Source: Deinococcota bacterium
GTDB lineage: Bacteria; Deinococcota; Deinococci; Deinococcales; Trueperaceae
DNA length: 64,000 nt
NCBI GenBank assembly: GCA_963170125.1
Contig: CAUJFI010000052.1
Span: 1 to 64,000, forward strand
Reading direction: 5' to 3'
The notes under the pieces were generated by a model that was not told the origin of the DNA, made no database searches, and was given only the letters and a program-made list of their open reading frames with translations. The first letter of the stretch is position 1; every line of letters begins with the position of its first letter. Of the stretch, positions 35,416-43,970 are shown in pieces. The position numbers were made by a program, and so were the translations under genes.

Positions 35416-36429
35416 TCAGTGTGCGCTCAGCCCCTGGCCTCCCAACCAGGCCGCGACGCGGTCGACGAACTGCCCCGGGCACTCCTCCTGCGGGAGGTCG
35501 CCGCAGGCGTCGAGGCGCTCGAGGGTTGCGTTGGGGAGCTCGGTCGCCAGGCGTTCCGACTCGCTCGCCGGCACGCTGCCGGCCGCCGCGCCGACCAGCA
35601 CGAGCGCCGGGGCCGCCACGCCGCCCAGGCGCTCTGCGAGGCTCGGCGGGGCGCCGGCGAGGGTCACCTGCCACAGGGCCGCGTCCCAGCCTTCGACCGT
35701 GGTGCCGACGGACCGCGCCGCGCGTTGAGCCGGCGTGATCCGGCTAGCGTCGAACCATGCGCCGGTGTAGAGCTGCTCGCCAGGTTGTCCGGCGAGCTGG
35801 CGCATGAACACGGGCCCGAGGCGCGCGAGCTGTGGCGTGCGCAGCACCCACCTTGGCGCGCCGCCACCCTGCTGCAACAGGTACGCCGGCGTGCCGACCA
35901 ACACGAGGCCCGCGACCAGGTCCGGCCTGGCGCTGGCCACCTCGAGGGCGAGCACCCCGCCGGCGTTGTCGCCGACGAGCACGACGTCCGAGAGGCCGAG
36001 GCGCTCGATCAGCGCCACGGTCTGCTCCACCTGCGCCGCCTGGGAGTATGGGCCTGCGCCCGAGCCCAGGTCCGGCGGGGCCGGCCTCTCGCTCAGACCG
36101 AAGCCCGGGCGGTCGAAGGCCACGACGTCGCCGTACCGCGCCAGGTCGTCGAGGACGAGGTTGAACGAGAACGCGTTGGAGCCGTAAGCGTGCAGGAGCA
36201 CGAACGAGATGGGAGCGCCCCCCGGTCCGGAGTAGGGGCGTCGCACGGTGTAGAGCTCGACGGAGCCTACCGGTACGAGGCCGGCGTCCGGCCTGGCGGC
36301 CTGCGCCACGGCCTCCGCCAGCGGCCGCGTGCCGGAGGGGGCGCCGATCGGCACGACGAGGGGCACGACGACCACCAGCGCGACGAGCAGCGCAACGATG
36401 ACGAGTGAGACCTTGATGCGAAACGGCAT
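35416..36429 (-). CDS. Membrane-anchored alpha/beta-hydrolase-fold protein lacking the catalytic triad
   Basis: A 337-aa protein. An N-terminal hydrophobic helix (about 7-27) anchors it, or acts as a signal sequence. The rest is a typical alpha/beta hydrolase fold: VLLHAYGSNAFSFNLVLDDLARYGDVVAFDRPGFGLSERP. The nucleophile elbow is GDNAGG, with Asn155 where Ser, Asp or Cys is expected. The His position reads ACGDLPQEECPGQF, with Asp in place of the His of the usual GHxPxxExP. The acid loop is LVGAAAGSVP, without Asp. The codons are clear. The ATG at 36429 has -10 TAACAT (36435-36440) 5 nt upstream. It is probably a pseudoenzyme; the function is unknown. Confidence 0.84.
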   Translation of the reverse strand: MPFRIKVSLVIVALLVALVVVVPLVVPIGAPSGTRPLAEAVAQAARPDAGLVPVGSVELYTVRRPYSGPGGAPISFVLLHAYGSNAFSFNLVLDDLARYGDVVAFDRPGFGLSERPAPPDLGSGAGPYSQAAQVEQTVALIERLGLSDVVLVGDNAGGVLALEVASARPDLVAGLVLVGTPAYLLQQGGGAPRWVLRTPQLARLGPVFMRQLAGQPGEQLYTGAWFDASRITPAQRAARSVGTTVEGWDAALWQVTLAGAPPSLAERLGGVAAPALVLVGAAAGSVPASESERLATELPNATLERLDACGDLPQEECPGQFVDRVAAWLGGQGLSAH

Positions 36430-36532
36430 GCCCCATGTTACGTGCGAGGTGCCGTCGCTCAACGTCTCACCCCCTGGCGGCGTGGCAGTCGGGAACGCGC
36501 CCGTCGTCAGGCGCGCCGCGGCCGACCAGCGG

Positions 36533-37360
36533 TCAGCTGTCCGTCCATTCGGGGGCGCGCTTCTCCAGGAAGGCGCTCGTGCCCTCACGCATGTCCGTCG
36601 TCGTCGCGATCATGCCGAAGAGGTCGGCCTCCACCTCGAGGCCCTGCTGCAACGTCACGTCGAGGCCCCTGAACACGGCCTCCTTGGCGAGGCCGAGGGC
36701 GATGGGGGCGTTCCGCGCCGCCTGCCTGGCCAGCGCCACGGCAGTGGCGAGCGCGTCGTCAGCGACCCGGTTCACGAGGCCGAGCTGCAGCGCCTCCTCG
36801 GCCTGCACGTGGCGGCCGGTGAGGATGAGATCGAGCGCGCGCCCGACGCCGATCAGCCGCGGCAGGCGCTGCGTGCCGCCGAAGCCCGGGATGAGCCCAA
36901 GGCCGACCTCGGGAAGGCCGAGGCGGGCGCTCGTGGCCGCCACGCGCAGGTCCGCCGCGAGGGCCAGCTCCAGGCCCCCGCCGAGTGCGAAGCCGTTGAT
37001 GGCCGCCACAGTGGGGAAGGGGAGCGAAGCGAGCGTGTTCGCGACCTCCTGGCCGCCGAGCGACGTCTCCCTGCCCGCGAAGGCGTCGCTCAGGTCGCGC
37101 AGAGCGGCGATGTCGGCCCCGGCCACGAACGCCCTGCCGGCGCCGGTGAGCACGAGGGCGCGCACGGCCGAGTCGGCCGCCGCCAGCTCGAAGACGAGCC
37201 CCAACTCGAACAGCACGTCCTGGTTGAGGGCGTTGAGCGCCTCCTGGCGGTCGATCGTGACGATAGCGACCTCGCCGTCGACCTCGTAGCGCAGGTGTTC
37301 GAAGCTCACGTCCTCGGGGGCGTGGTCCTCGAAGCCCCCGGCCAGCTCGTTGTCGGTCAT
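36533..37360 (-). CDS. Enoyl-CoA hydratase/isomerase
   Basis: A 275-aa crotonase-fold protein. The CoA oxyanion region is AGRAFVAGADIAAL. The catalytic Glu segment is NGFALGGGLELALAADLR, and the second Glu is in LGLPEVGLGLIPGFGGTQRL. The N-terminus has an extra acidic stretch of about 20 residues. It hydrates 2-enoyl-CoA in beta-oxidation. It lies 64 nt downstream of the 3-hydroxyacyl-CoA dehydrogenase gene on the same strand, so the two probably share a transcript. Confidence 0.92.
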   Translation of the reverse strand: MTDNELAGGFEDHAPEDVSFEHLRYEVDGEVAIVTIDRQEALNALNQDVLFELGLVFELAAADSAVRALVLTGAGRAFVAGADIAALRDLSDAFAGRETSLGGQEVANTLASLPFPTVAAINGFALGGGLELALAADLRVAATSARLGLPEVGLGLIPGFGGTQRLPRLIGVGRALDLILTGRHVQAEEALQLGLVNRVADDALATAVALARQAARNAPIALGLAKEAVFRGLDVTLQQGLEVEADLFGMIATTTDMREGTSAFLEKRAPEWTDS

Positions 37361-37424
37361 CCGTGTCCTTCCCGCCGCGGCGCTCGTGGCCGCAGCCGGG
37401 CGCCCATCCGGGCGCTCACGCTCG

Positions 37425-38264
37425 TCAGTAGCTGTAGAAGCCCTCGCCGCTCTTGCGGCCGAGCTTGCCGGCGCGCACCATCTGGCGCACGAGGGGCGCG
37501 ACGCGGAACTTCGGGTCGCCGAACTCGCTCAGGAGCGACTCGGCGGCAGCGAGGCAGACGTCCAGCCCCACCAGGTCGGCCAGGGCGAGCGGGCCGATGG
37601 GCATGTTCGCGCCGAGCCGCATGGCCTTGTCGATGTCCTCCGCGCTGGCGACGCCCTCGGACAGGGCGTGGGCGGCGTCGTTGATGTACGGCACGAGGAG
37701 GCGGTTGACGATGAACCCGGGCTTGTCCTCGCAGACGATGGGCGTCTTGCCGATCCCCTCGGTGAAGGCGCGCGCCTGCTCCACGGTCTCTTCGCTCGAG
37801 CGCAGGCCCCTGACGACCTCGACGAGCGCCATCATGGGCACGGGGTTGAAGAAGTGCATGCCGCAGAAGCGCTCGGGTCTGCCGCTGAACGCCGCTATCG
37901 CGGTGACGGAGAGGCTCGACGTGTTGGTGGCGAGGAGCGCGCCCTCCGAGGTGCTGCTCGCGAGCTCCGACCAGACCTCCCGCTTGACGGGGAGGGACTC
38001 GAACACGGCCTCGATCACGACCCCGGCGTCCTCGAGGCCCGTGATCCCGTGCTTGAAGGCCACCCTACCGAGCGCGTCCTCGGCTTCGCGCGCCTCGATG
38101 GTCTCCTTCTTGACCATGCGCGCGAGGCTGCCGCGCATGGTCTCCCTGGCCCGCTCCAAAGCCCCGGGGTTCGTGTCGACCAGCACGAGCTCGTGACCCG
38201 CCAGCGCGCACGTCTGCGCTATGCCCGAGCCCATCGTGCCGGCCCCGACGACCGCTACCTTCAT
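37425..38264 (-). CDS. 3-hydroxybutyryl-CoA dehydrogenase
   Basis: A 279-aa protein: NAD-binding GAGTMGSGIAQ (residues 7-17), TNTSSLSVT, the catalytic His region FCGMHFFNPVPMMALVEVV, and CEDKPGFIVNRLLVPYINDA, ending in GRKSGEGFYSY. It oxidises 3-hydroxyacyl-CoA. The ATG at 38264 overlaps the stop of the upstream phosphorylase gene (ATGA), with GAGAGGAG as ribosome site, so translation is probably coupled. The same reading frame continues upstream as a shadow. Confidence 0.95.
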   Translation of the reverse strand: MKVAVVGAGTMGSGIAQTCALAGHELVLVDTNPGALERARETMRGSLARMVKKETIEAREAEDALGRVAFKHGITGLEDAGVVIEAVFESLPVKREVWSELASSTSEGALLATNTSSLSVTAIAAFSGRPERFCGMHFFNPVPMMALVEVVRGLRSSEETVEQARAFTEGIGKTPIVCEDKPGFIVNRLLVPYINDAAHALSEGVASAEDIDKAMRLGANMPIGPLALADLVGLDVCLAAAESLLSEFGDPKFRVAPLVRQMVRAGKLGRKSGEGFYSY

Positions 38265-39037
38265 GCCTGACTCCTCTCGTCGCTCATGTTGGCGGGGCCT
38301 TCCGACGCCCCGGACGTCAGCTCCTGGGCGCCGTGTTCGACGCACGCCTCTAGCGTCGCGCGGATCATGTCCAGGATGGCGGCGTCCAGGACGCTCGGCT
38401 CGACGAAGGTGGCGTCCCCGATGCGGTTGCTCGCCACCAGCATGCAGCCGGTGCGCACGTCGCGCAGCTTGCCGAGGAGGAAGAGGGCGGACGCCTCCAT
38501 CTCGAGCGCCAGCACGCCCTTGGCCGCCAGGGCGGGCACGGCTTGGGGCGTCACGGCGTAGAACGCGTCGTCGGTCTGGATGAGCCCCACGTGCGCCTTG
38601 CGCTTCAGCCGGCCGGCGCTCTGCGCCAGGGCCCGCGTGAGCCCGAAGTCCGCCACGGTGGAGTAGGCCGCGCCTCCGAGGTACTGGCGCGTGGTGCCGT
38701 CGTTCGGGACGCTGGCCGAGGCCACGATCAGGTCGCCCGGTGCGATCCCCGGCCCCACCACGCCGCTCGTGCCGATCCGCACGAGCGTCTTCGCGCCCAG
38801 GCGCACGAGCTCCTCGACGACGATGGCGAGGCTGGGGCAGCCCATGCCCGTCGCTTGCACGCTCACGGGCACACCCCGGTAGGTGCCGGTGTAGCCGTAG
38901 AGGTGACGGTACGCGTTGTAGCGCTCCGGGCCCTCGAGGAAGCGCTCGGCCACCAACGTGGCGCGGTCCGGGTCGCCGGGAAGGAGCACGATGGGAGCCA
39001 AGCTGCCTTCGGTCGCTCGCACATGGAGTTGCGTCAT
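38261..39037 (-). CDS. Purine/uridine nucleoside phosphorylase (DeoD/Udp family)
   Basis: A 258-aa nucleoside phosphorylase of the NP-I family. PIVLLPGDPDRA binds phosphate, GMGCPSLAIVVEELV and RIGTSGVV are the family core, and GVLALEMEASALFLLG carries the ribose-binding Glu-Met-Glu. These degrade nucleosides to the base and ribose 1-phosphate. The ATG at 39037 has -10 TATCGT (39045-39050) 7 nt upstream. It is translationally coupled to the downstream acyl-CoA dehydrogenase gene by an ATGA overlap, a pairing with no obvious pathway logic. Confidence 0.9.
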   Translation of the reverse strand: MTQLHVRATEGSLAPIVLLPGDPDRATLVAERFLEGPERYNAYRHLYGYTGTYRGVPVSVQATGMGCPSLAIVVEELVRLGAKTLVRIGTSGVVGPGIAPGDLIVASASVPNDGTTRQYLGGAAYSTVADFGLTRALAQSAGRLKRKAHVGLIQTDDAFYAVTPQAVPALAAKGVLALEMEASALFLLGKLRDVRTGCMLVASNRIGDATFVEPSVLDAAILDMIRATLEACVEHGAQELTSGASEGPANMSDERSQA

Positions 39038-39116
39038 CGTCCTCACGATACCAGCCGACCACATATGAACAGCCATACGGAGCGCGCGCGGGGACGGGTG
39101 CTAGAGTGCCGCCGGT

Positions 39117-39509
39117 ATGGCGAACCTCGAGGACGTCCTGGCGGGTCTCTGGGCGCAGCTGCCCGGCTGCCGCGTGGCCGCTGTCGTCGGCATGGACGGG
39201 CTCCTCGTCGAGCGCCATCCGTCCGTGGCCGTCGGTGCTGCCCTCGGCTCGGCGCCGGGCGGCGACGAGCTGGAGTACCTGGCGGCGGACCTGACCACCG
39301 CCTTCACGCTCGTCGGTGGCGAGCTGAGCAAGCAGTTGGGCTCGCGCGTCGACGAGCTCGTGGCGCTCGGCGAGTCGGGCGGCTACCTGGCGAGGCGCGT
39401 GGACGCCAACCTCTTCCTCTTCGTCGTGGTCGGCGCGACGGCCGACCTGGGCGTGGTGAGGAGCTCCGTCGCCGGTGTCTGCGAGCAGCTCGCCGCGGAG
39501 TTCGCGTGA
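39117..39509 (+). CDS. Roadblock/LC7-domain protein 1
   Basis: A 130-aa single-domain protein with the roadblock/LC7 pattern: N-terminal helix LEDVLAGLWAQLPGC, strand pair VAAVVGMDGLLVERHP, and late strands LFLFVVVGATADLGVVRSSV. Bacterial roadblock proteins (MglB-like) act as GTPase regulators or scaffolds. The ATG at 39117 lies 9 nt after -10 TAGAGT (39102-39107). It overlaps the next gene by GTGA. No MglA-type GTPase gene lies in the window. Confidence 0.78.
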   Translation: MANLEDVLAGLWAQLPGCRVAAVVGMDGLLVERHPSVAVGAALGSAPGGDELEYLAADLTTAFTLVGGELSKQLGSRVDELVALGESGGYLARRVDANLFLFVVVGATADLGVVRSSVAGVCEQLAAEFA

Positions 39510-39970
39510 GCGGTTCGCTCGTGGATGCCGAGCGCGTCGACGAGGCCGACCGGTCGGACGCGGCCAACGGCGCGGCGCCGGCCTTCGAGGCGTTGCTCGA
39601 CGAGCTCCTGGCGGTGCGCGGCGCCACCGTGGCCGCCGTCGCCGACGGTGGCGGGGTCGTGTTGGCGGCGCGCGCCGCCGACGAGGCGGCACTGCTACGC
39701 ACCACGGACGTGGTGACGAGCGCACTAGCTGCCGCCGCCGCCCTGACCGGGCTCCTCGAGGACGGGGCGGTCGGAGGGGCCGGTCGTTCGGCAGTCGCGG
39801 CACCTCGGCAGGTCATGGTGAACCTGGACGATGGCCCCATCCTGTTGGCCCCCCTAACGGCGAGCGACCACGTCCTCGTCCTCGCCCTCGCCTCCGAAGC
39901 CGACATCGGCCGGGCGCGCTTCGCCCTCAAGGGCATCCTGGCCAGGTCGGCCAAGGCGTCGGGCGCCTGA
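39506..39970 (+). CDS. Roadblock/LC7-domain protein 2
   Basis: A 154-aa protein from a GTG at 39506 that overlaps the previous stop (GTGA). An acidic N-terminal extension of about 25 residues is followed by a roadblock-like fold: FEALLDELLAVRGATVAAVADGGGVVLAAR and ILLAPLTASDHVLVLALASEADIGRARFALKG. It is weaker to recognise than its partner, but position and pattern suggest a heterodimer of the two. Confidence 0.68.
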   Translation: MSGSLVDAERVDEADRSDAANGAAPAFEALLDELLAVRGATVAAVADGGGVVLAARAADEAALLRTTDVVTSALAAAAALTGLLEDGAVGGAGRSAVAAPRQVMVNLDDGPILLAPLTASDHVLVLALASEADIGRARFALKGILARSAKASGA

Positions 39971-40006
39971 CTCGGGTACGCGGCCCGGCTTGAGTACGCT
40001 GGTCGC

Positions 40007-40315
40007 GTGAACCCCATCAAGTTCGAGATTGACAAGGAGACGGCCCGCGGCAGGCCGACCAACGGCGCCGTGATCGCGCACACGCCGGACGAGTTCCTCC
40101 TCGACTTCGTCCTGGTCGTGCCAGGCCAGCAGCCGGTCGTCACGGCCAGGCTAGTGTCGAGCCCGCGCCACGCCAAGGCGTTGCTGCGTAGCCTCGAGGA
40201 CAACATCCGGCGCTACGAGGCGCGCTTCGGCGCGATCCCGGAGCCGGTGGCGCCCAAGGAGGGCGTCGCCCGCGCCGTCGCGCCAGGCGGCGACGGGGGC
40301 GAAGACCCCAACTGA
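40007..40315 (+). CDS. DUF3467 protein
   Basis: A 102-aa protein with the DUF3467 pattern: FLLDFVLVVPGQQPVVTARLVSSPRHAKALLRSLEDNIRRYEARFG. Function is unknown. The GTG at 40007 lies 6 nt after -10 TACGCT (39995-40000). It sits between a roadblock pair and a DsbA-like gene. The C-terminal 25 residues are Gly/Pro/Asp-rich and look disordered. Confidence 0.82.
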   Translation: MNPIKFEIDKETARGRPTNGAVIAHTPDEFLLDFVLVVPGQQPVVTARLVSSPRHAKALLRSLEDNIRRYEARFGAIPEPVAPKEGVARAVAPGGDGGEDPN

Positions 40316-40378
40316 GCGGCTCGGCCGCCTGTCACGTCGGCTACGCGCACGCGCGGGAGCCGATGGTGTCATGGCCGC

Positions 40379-41008
40379 ATGTTGGAGCGCGTCACCGTCT
40401 ACTTCGACTACGTCTGCCCCTACTCCTGGCGCGCGGCCGAGCTCTTCGACATGATCGCCGGACCGCTGGCCCTCGACGTGCGTTGGGAGCACTTCTCGTT
40501 GTTCCAGAACGAGCACGGTCAGGGGACGACGAAGCCGGACGCCTGGCAGCTCTGGAACGAGCGCATCGACGAGACGGACGGCTACGGTTGCAAGGGCCTG
40601 CTGCCGTTCCTCGCCTCGCTGGCGGCGCGCAAGCAGGGGCGGGAGGCGCACGCGGCGTTCCGCCTTGCGCTCCAGCGTGCCAACCACCGGCGCTTCCAAC
40701 CGTTCACCGCCGGCACCGTCACGGCGGTCGCCGAGGCCGTCGGGCTCGACGTGCCACGCTTCCAGCACGAGCTACACAACCCGGAGGCGCGTACGGTGCT
40801 GGCGCAGGAGCACATGCGGGCGCTCTCCCGCGACGTCTTCGGCACCCCGACCGTGGTGTTCCCGGGCGGGCAGGCGGCCTACCTGAGGTTGCAGGAGCTG
40901 CCCACCGGCGTCGAGGAGGCGGTCGAACTCTTCCAGGACGTTCGGCGGCTCATGGAGCGCTACCCTTACCTCCACACGGTGCGGCGCCCGCGGGCTAAAG
41001 GCAACTGA
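40379..41008 (+). CDS. DsbA-family thiol oxidoreductase (FrnE-like)
   Basis: A 209-aa thioredoxin-fold protein of the DsbA/FrnE group without a signal peptide, so cytoplasmic. The active site is CPYS (DYVCPYSW), with a single Cys in place of CxxC. The cis-Pro loop is FGTPTVVFPGG. In D. radiodurans FrnE contributes to oxidative-stress and radiation tolerance; that role is only suggested here. The ATG is at 40379; no ribosome site is visible, and a poor TGTCAT element lies 6 nt upstream. Confidence 0.82.
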   Translation: MLERVTVYFDYVCPYSWRAAELFDMIAGPLALDVRWEHFSLFQNEHGQGTTKPDAWQLWNERIDETDGYGCKGLLPFLASLAARKQGREAHAAFRLALQRANHRRFQPFTAGTVTAVAEAVGLDVPRFQHELHNPEARTVLAQEHMRALSRDVFGTPTVVFPGGQAAYLRLQELPTGVEEAVELFQDVRRLMERYPYLHTVRRPRAKGN

Positions 41009-41053
41009 GGCGACGGCGGCCTCAAACGGCCCCGAGCAAGGTAGACTCTTGGC

Positions 41054-41821
41054 GTGCGCCTCGGTCATAACGTGGGTCACGGGTCCGATGTCGGACGCGT
41101 AAGGCCTTTCAACGAGGACTTCCACCGCGTCTGGCAGTTCCCCATGGACGGGGGCGACCTGACGCTCCTGGCGGTCGCCGACGGCATGGGTGGCGCCGCC
41201 GCTGGCGAGGTAGCGAGCAAGCTCGCCATGGAGGTGCTCGACGAGTCGTTCTCCCGTTACGTCGAAGAGGTGCGCTCGCGCCGGCCCGTCGTCGGGATCC
41301 AGAGCCTGATCGACAAGGCCATGCGCCTGGCCAACCGCCGCGTGTACGGCGAGGCCATCAGGCAGTCGGGCCGGCGCGGCATGGGCAGCACGCTGACGTG
41401 CGTCGCGATCCGCAAGCGGAAGGCTTACATGGGCCACGTCGGCGACTCGCGCGCGTTCCTCGTGCGCGGCAGCAAGATCTACCAGCTCACCAAGGACCAC
41501 TCCTGGGTCGAGGAGCAGGTCGAGAAGGGCCTCTTGAACGAGGAGGAGGCGGAGAACCACGAGTGGCGCAACCTGATCACGCGCGTGCTCGGCACGCGGC
41601 AGCAGGTCGCGCCTGACGTCGCCGAGCTGGACGTGCAGGCGGGCGACGTCTTCCTCCTCTCGACCGACGGGCTCCACGGCCTCGTCTCACCCGAGGAGAT
41701 GCTCGCCGAGATCCAGGAGAACTCCGACAGGCAGCTGAACGTCGAGGTGCTCCTCGCGCAAGCCAACGAGCGCGGCGGCCCGGATAACATCACGGTAGTG
41801 ATCTTCGAGGTGGACACGTGA
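41054..41821 (+). CDS. PP2C-type Ser/Thr protein phosphatase
   Basis: A 255-aa PPM phosphatase. It has the metal-binding motifs RVRPFNEDF, VADGMGG, GHVGDSRAFLV, STDGLHG and GGPDNITVV in the family order. It would dephosphorylate substrates of the kinase encoded 16 nt downstream. The GTG at 41054 lies 6 nt after -10 TAGACT (41042-41047). This phosphatase-kinase pairing resembles PrpC-PrkC, although no penicillin-binding or RsgA genes accompany it. Confidence 0.94.
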   Translation: MRLGHNVGHGSDVGRVRPFNEDFHRVWQFPMDGGDLTLLAVADGMGGAAAGEVASKLAMEVLDESFSRYVEEVRSRRPVVGIQSLIDKAMRLANRRVYGEAIRQSGRRGMGSTLTCVAIRKRKAYMGHVGDSRAFLVRGSKIYQLTKDHSWVEEQVEKGLLNEEEAENHEWRNLITRVLGTRQQVAPDVAELDVQAGDVFLLSTDGLHGLVSPEEMLAEIQENSDRQLNVEVLLAQANERGGPDNITVVIFEVDT

Positions 41822-41837
41822 CCTGCGGGGCGAGCTC

Positions 41838-43901
41838 GTGATCCTGTTATGGGCCGTCGGCGCCGTACTCGTGGCGCTGCTGTTCCGTGCACCCGTCTGG
41901 CTACTCGGCGTGCTCCTCACGATCGCGGTCGTACTCACCGGCGGCGTGCTGTGGCTCGGAGGCGCGGAACGCGCCATCACGCCGCTCGTCCTGACCGTCC
42001 TCGCGCTCGGGCTGCTCGTGCCTGCCACGGTCCAGGTGGCGAGGAGCAACCGCGTGGCACCGGCCCGGCGCGGACCGCGGCGGGCCGCGGAGGCCAAGGC
42101 GGCGGCCGGCGGCGGCCAGCAGCAGCAGTTCGACGCGGCAGACGTGCCGGGGTACACGCTCCTCGAGAAGGTCGGCTCCGGCGGCATGGCGAGCGTCTAC
42201 CGCGCGAGGCGCGTCAGCGACGGCCAGATCGTCGCCCTCAAGATCCCTATGGAGCAGTACGTGGCGGACGCCAAGTTCATCCGCCGCTTCCACCGCGAGG
42301 CGGAGGTCGCCCAGCGCCTCAACCACACGAACATCGTGCGCACCGTCGAGCACGGCGCCGTCGGCGTCCAGCACTACATGGTCATGGAGTACGTCGACGG
42401 GCGTTCCCTCGAGGGGTACATCGAGGGCCACGAGCTCGACATCCACCTGTCCGTCGAGATCATGCAGCGCGTCGTGCGCGCCCTGCAGCACATCCACTCG
42501 GCGGGCATCATCCACCGGGACATCAAGCCGGCCAACGTGATGATCACGCGAGGCGGCATCAAGCCGTCTGGCAGCGGACACCCGGAAGGCGGGCGGCTCA
42601 AGCCGGACGCGGTCAAGCTCATGGACTTCGGCATCGCGGGTGGCAAGGTCCTCTCGCGCCTCACGATGACCGGCGCGCGCGTCGGCACGCCCGTGTACAT
42701 GTCCCCGGAGCAGGCACGCGGCCTGAAGATCGACCACCGTTCCGACATCTACTCGCTCGGGCTCGTGTTCTACGAGATGCTGACGGGCCAGACCGCCTTC
42801 AAGGGCGGCTACGAGGCCATCGTCCACCAGCAGATCTTCCAGACGCCCCCGCCGCCGCGCCAGGTCGACCTGCGCATCCCGAAGGCGCTCGACCAGCTCG
42901 TCATGCGCATGATCGCGAAGGACCCCGACGAACGCCCGACCCTCGACGAGGTCTACGACACGCTCGAGACGGTCGACCTCGAGGCCGACGAGACGGCCAA
43001 CCTGCCCACGCGCCTCCTCGTCACCGTCAGCGCGCGCCAAGGCGTGCTGCGCATCCTCGACCCGGAAGGGAACCTGCACGCGTCCATCGGCGACATCGGG
43101 GTCGGGCCGAGCAACTTCTCCGCCGCGCCCCTCTCCGTGAGCGTCGACTCTGGCGGCGACCTCTTCGCGGCCATCTTCGAGTACCGCGTCGGACAACAGA
43201 GCCATCGCATGATCCACAAGCTGGCGCCGGACGGCAGCGTCAAGGCGTCGTTCGGACCGTACGGCATGCAGCCGGGCGAGTTCCTCTACCCGGTGGCGCT
43301 CGCGGTGGCCCCCGACGACACGGTGTACGTGCTTGACAGCGAGACGCACCTCGTCTCGCGCTTCACGAACGACGGCCGGCACCTGGCGAGCTTCGGGGGG
43401 CGCGGCAACGGCCACGGCATGTTCAACGACCCGCGCGACGTCATGGTCGACGTGCGCGGGAACGTCTACGTCCTCGACTACGGCAACCGCCAGGTGCAGC
43501 GCTTGAGCGCCGACGGCGAGTACCAGACGCGTTGGGCGTTCAAGGTCTCCGCCGACCAACCGGGCCTGCGGCTCCTGGACGGCATGACCGTTGATCGCGA
43601 CTGCAACGTCTACGTCTCGGACGCGAGCGCTGGCAAGATCCGCAAGGTCACGTCGGATGGGAAGGTCGGCGTGTCGTTCACGCTCGACGCCCGCCAGGGC
43701 GAGGCGACGGACGCGCTCGTCGACCTGGGGGTAGACGACTCCGGTTACCTGTACGCCGGCCGGCGCGGCGGACACCTCATCCGCAAGTACGACCCGGCCG
43801 GACGCCTCCTCGAGACGTTCGAGACCTACGCGCCGATGGTGACGATGGTCGTAGACGTGCGTGAACCGTCGCGTGAGCCTATCTCCACGCTCGTCGGCTG
43901 A
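41838..43901 (+). CDS. Membrane-anchored Ser/Thr kinase with C-terminal NHL-like propeller
   Basis: A 687-aa protein. Three hydrophobic segments (about 2-18, 22-41, 47-66) precede a Hanks-type kinase domain (about 106-378: VGSGGMASVY, ALKI with Lys135, HRDIKPAN at 226-233, DFG at 263-265, MSPEQ). Residues 400-670 hold NHL-type blades (GPYGMQPGEFLYPVALAV, GNGHGMFNDPRDVMVD, GNVYVLDYGNRQVQRL). With the anchor at the N-terminus, kinase and propeller would be on the same, cytoplasmic, side. In D. radiodurans the DNA-damage kinase RqkA also couples a kinase to a propeller, so an analogous role is possible. A Gly-Gln low-complexity stretch lies at 90-97. GTG start at 41838. Confidence 0.92.
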   Translation: MILLWAVGAVLVALLFRAPVWLLGVLLTIAVVLTGGVLWLGGAERAITPLVLTVLALGLLVPATVQVARSNRVAPARRGPRRAAEAKAAAGGGQQQQFDAADVPGYTLLEKVGSGGMASVYRARRVSDGQIVALKIPMEQYVADAKFIRRFHREAEVAQRLNHTNIVRTVEHGAVGVQHYMVMEYVDGRSLEGYIEGHELDIHLSVEIMQRVVRALQHIHSAGIIHRDIKPANVMITRGGIKPSGSGHPEGGRLKPDAVKLMDFGIAGGKVLSRLTMTGARVGTPVYMSPEQARGLKIDHRSDIYSLGLVFYEMLTGQTAFKGGYEAIVHQQIFQTPPPPRQVDLRIPKALDQLVMRMIAKDPDERPTLDEVYDTLETVDLEADETANLPTRLLVTVSARQGVLRILDPEGNLHASIGDIGVGPSNFSAAPLSVSVDSGGDLFAAIFEYRVGQQSHRMIHKLAPDGSVKASFGPYGMQPGEFLYPVALAVAPDDTVYVLDSETHLVSRFTNDGRHLASFGGRGNGHGMFNDPRDVMVDVRGNVYVLDYGNRQVQRLSADGEYQTRWAFKVSADQPGLRLLDGMTVDRDCNVYVSDASAGKIRKVTSDGKVGVSFTLDARQGEATDALVDLGVDDSGYLYAGRRGGHLIRKYDPAGRLLETFETYAPMVTMVVDVREPSREPISTLVG

Positions 43902-43970
43902 GGGGTAGCGTGGCTCGCCGGGCCTCGGCGCTCGCCGGGGTCGGCCTGGTCGGCAGAGACGGTCGGTGGG

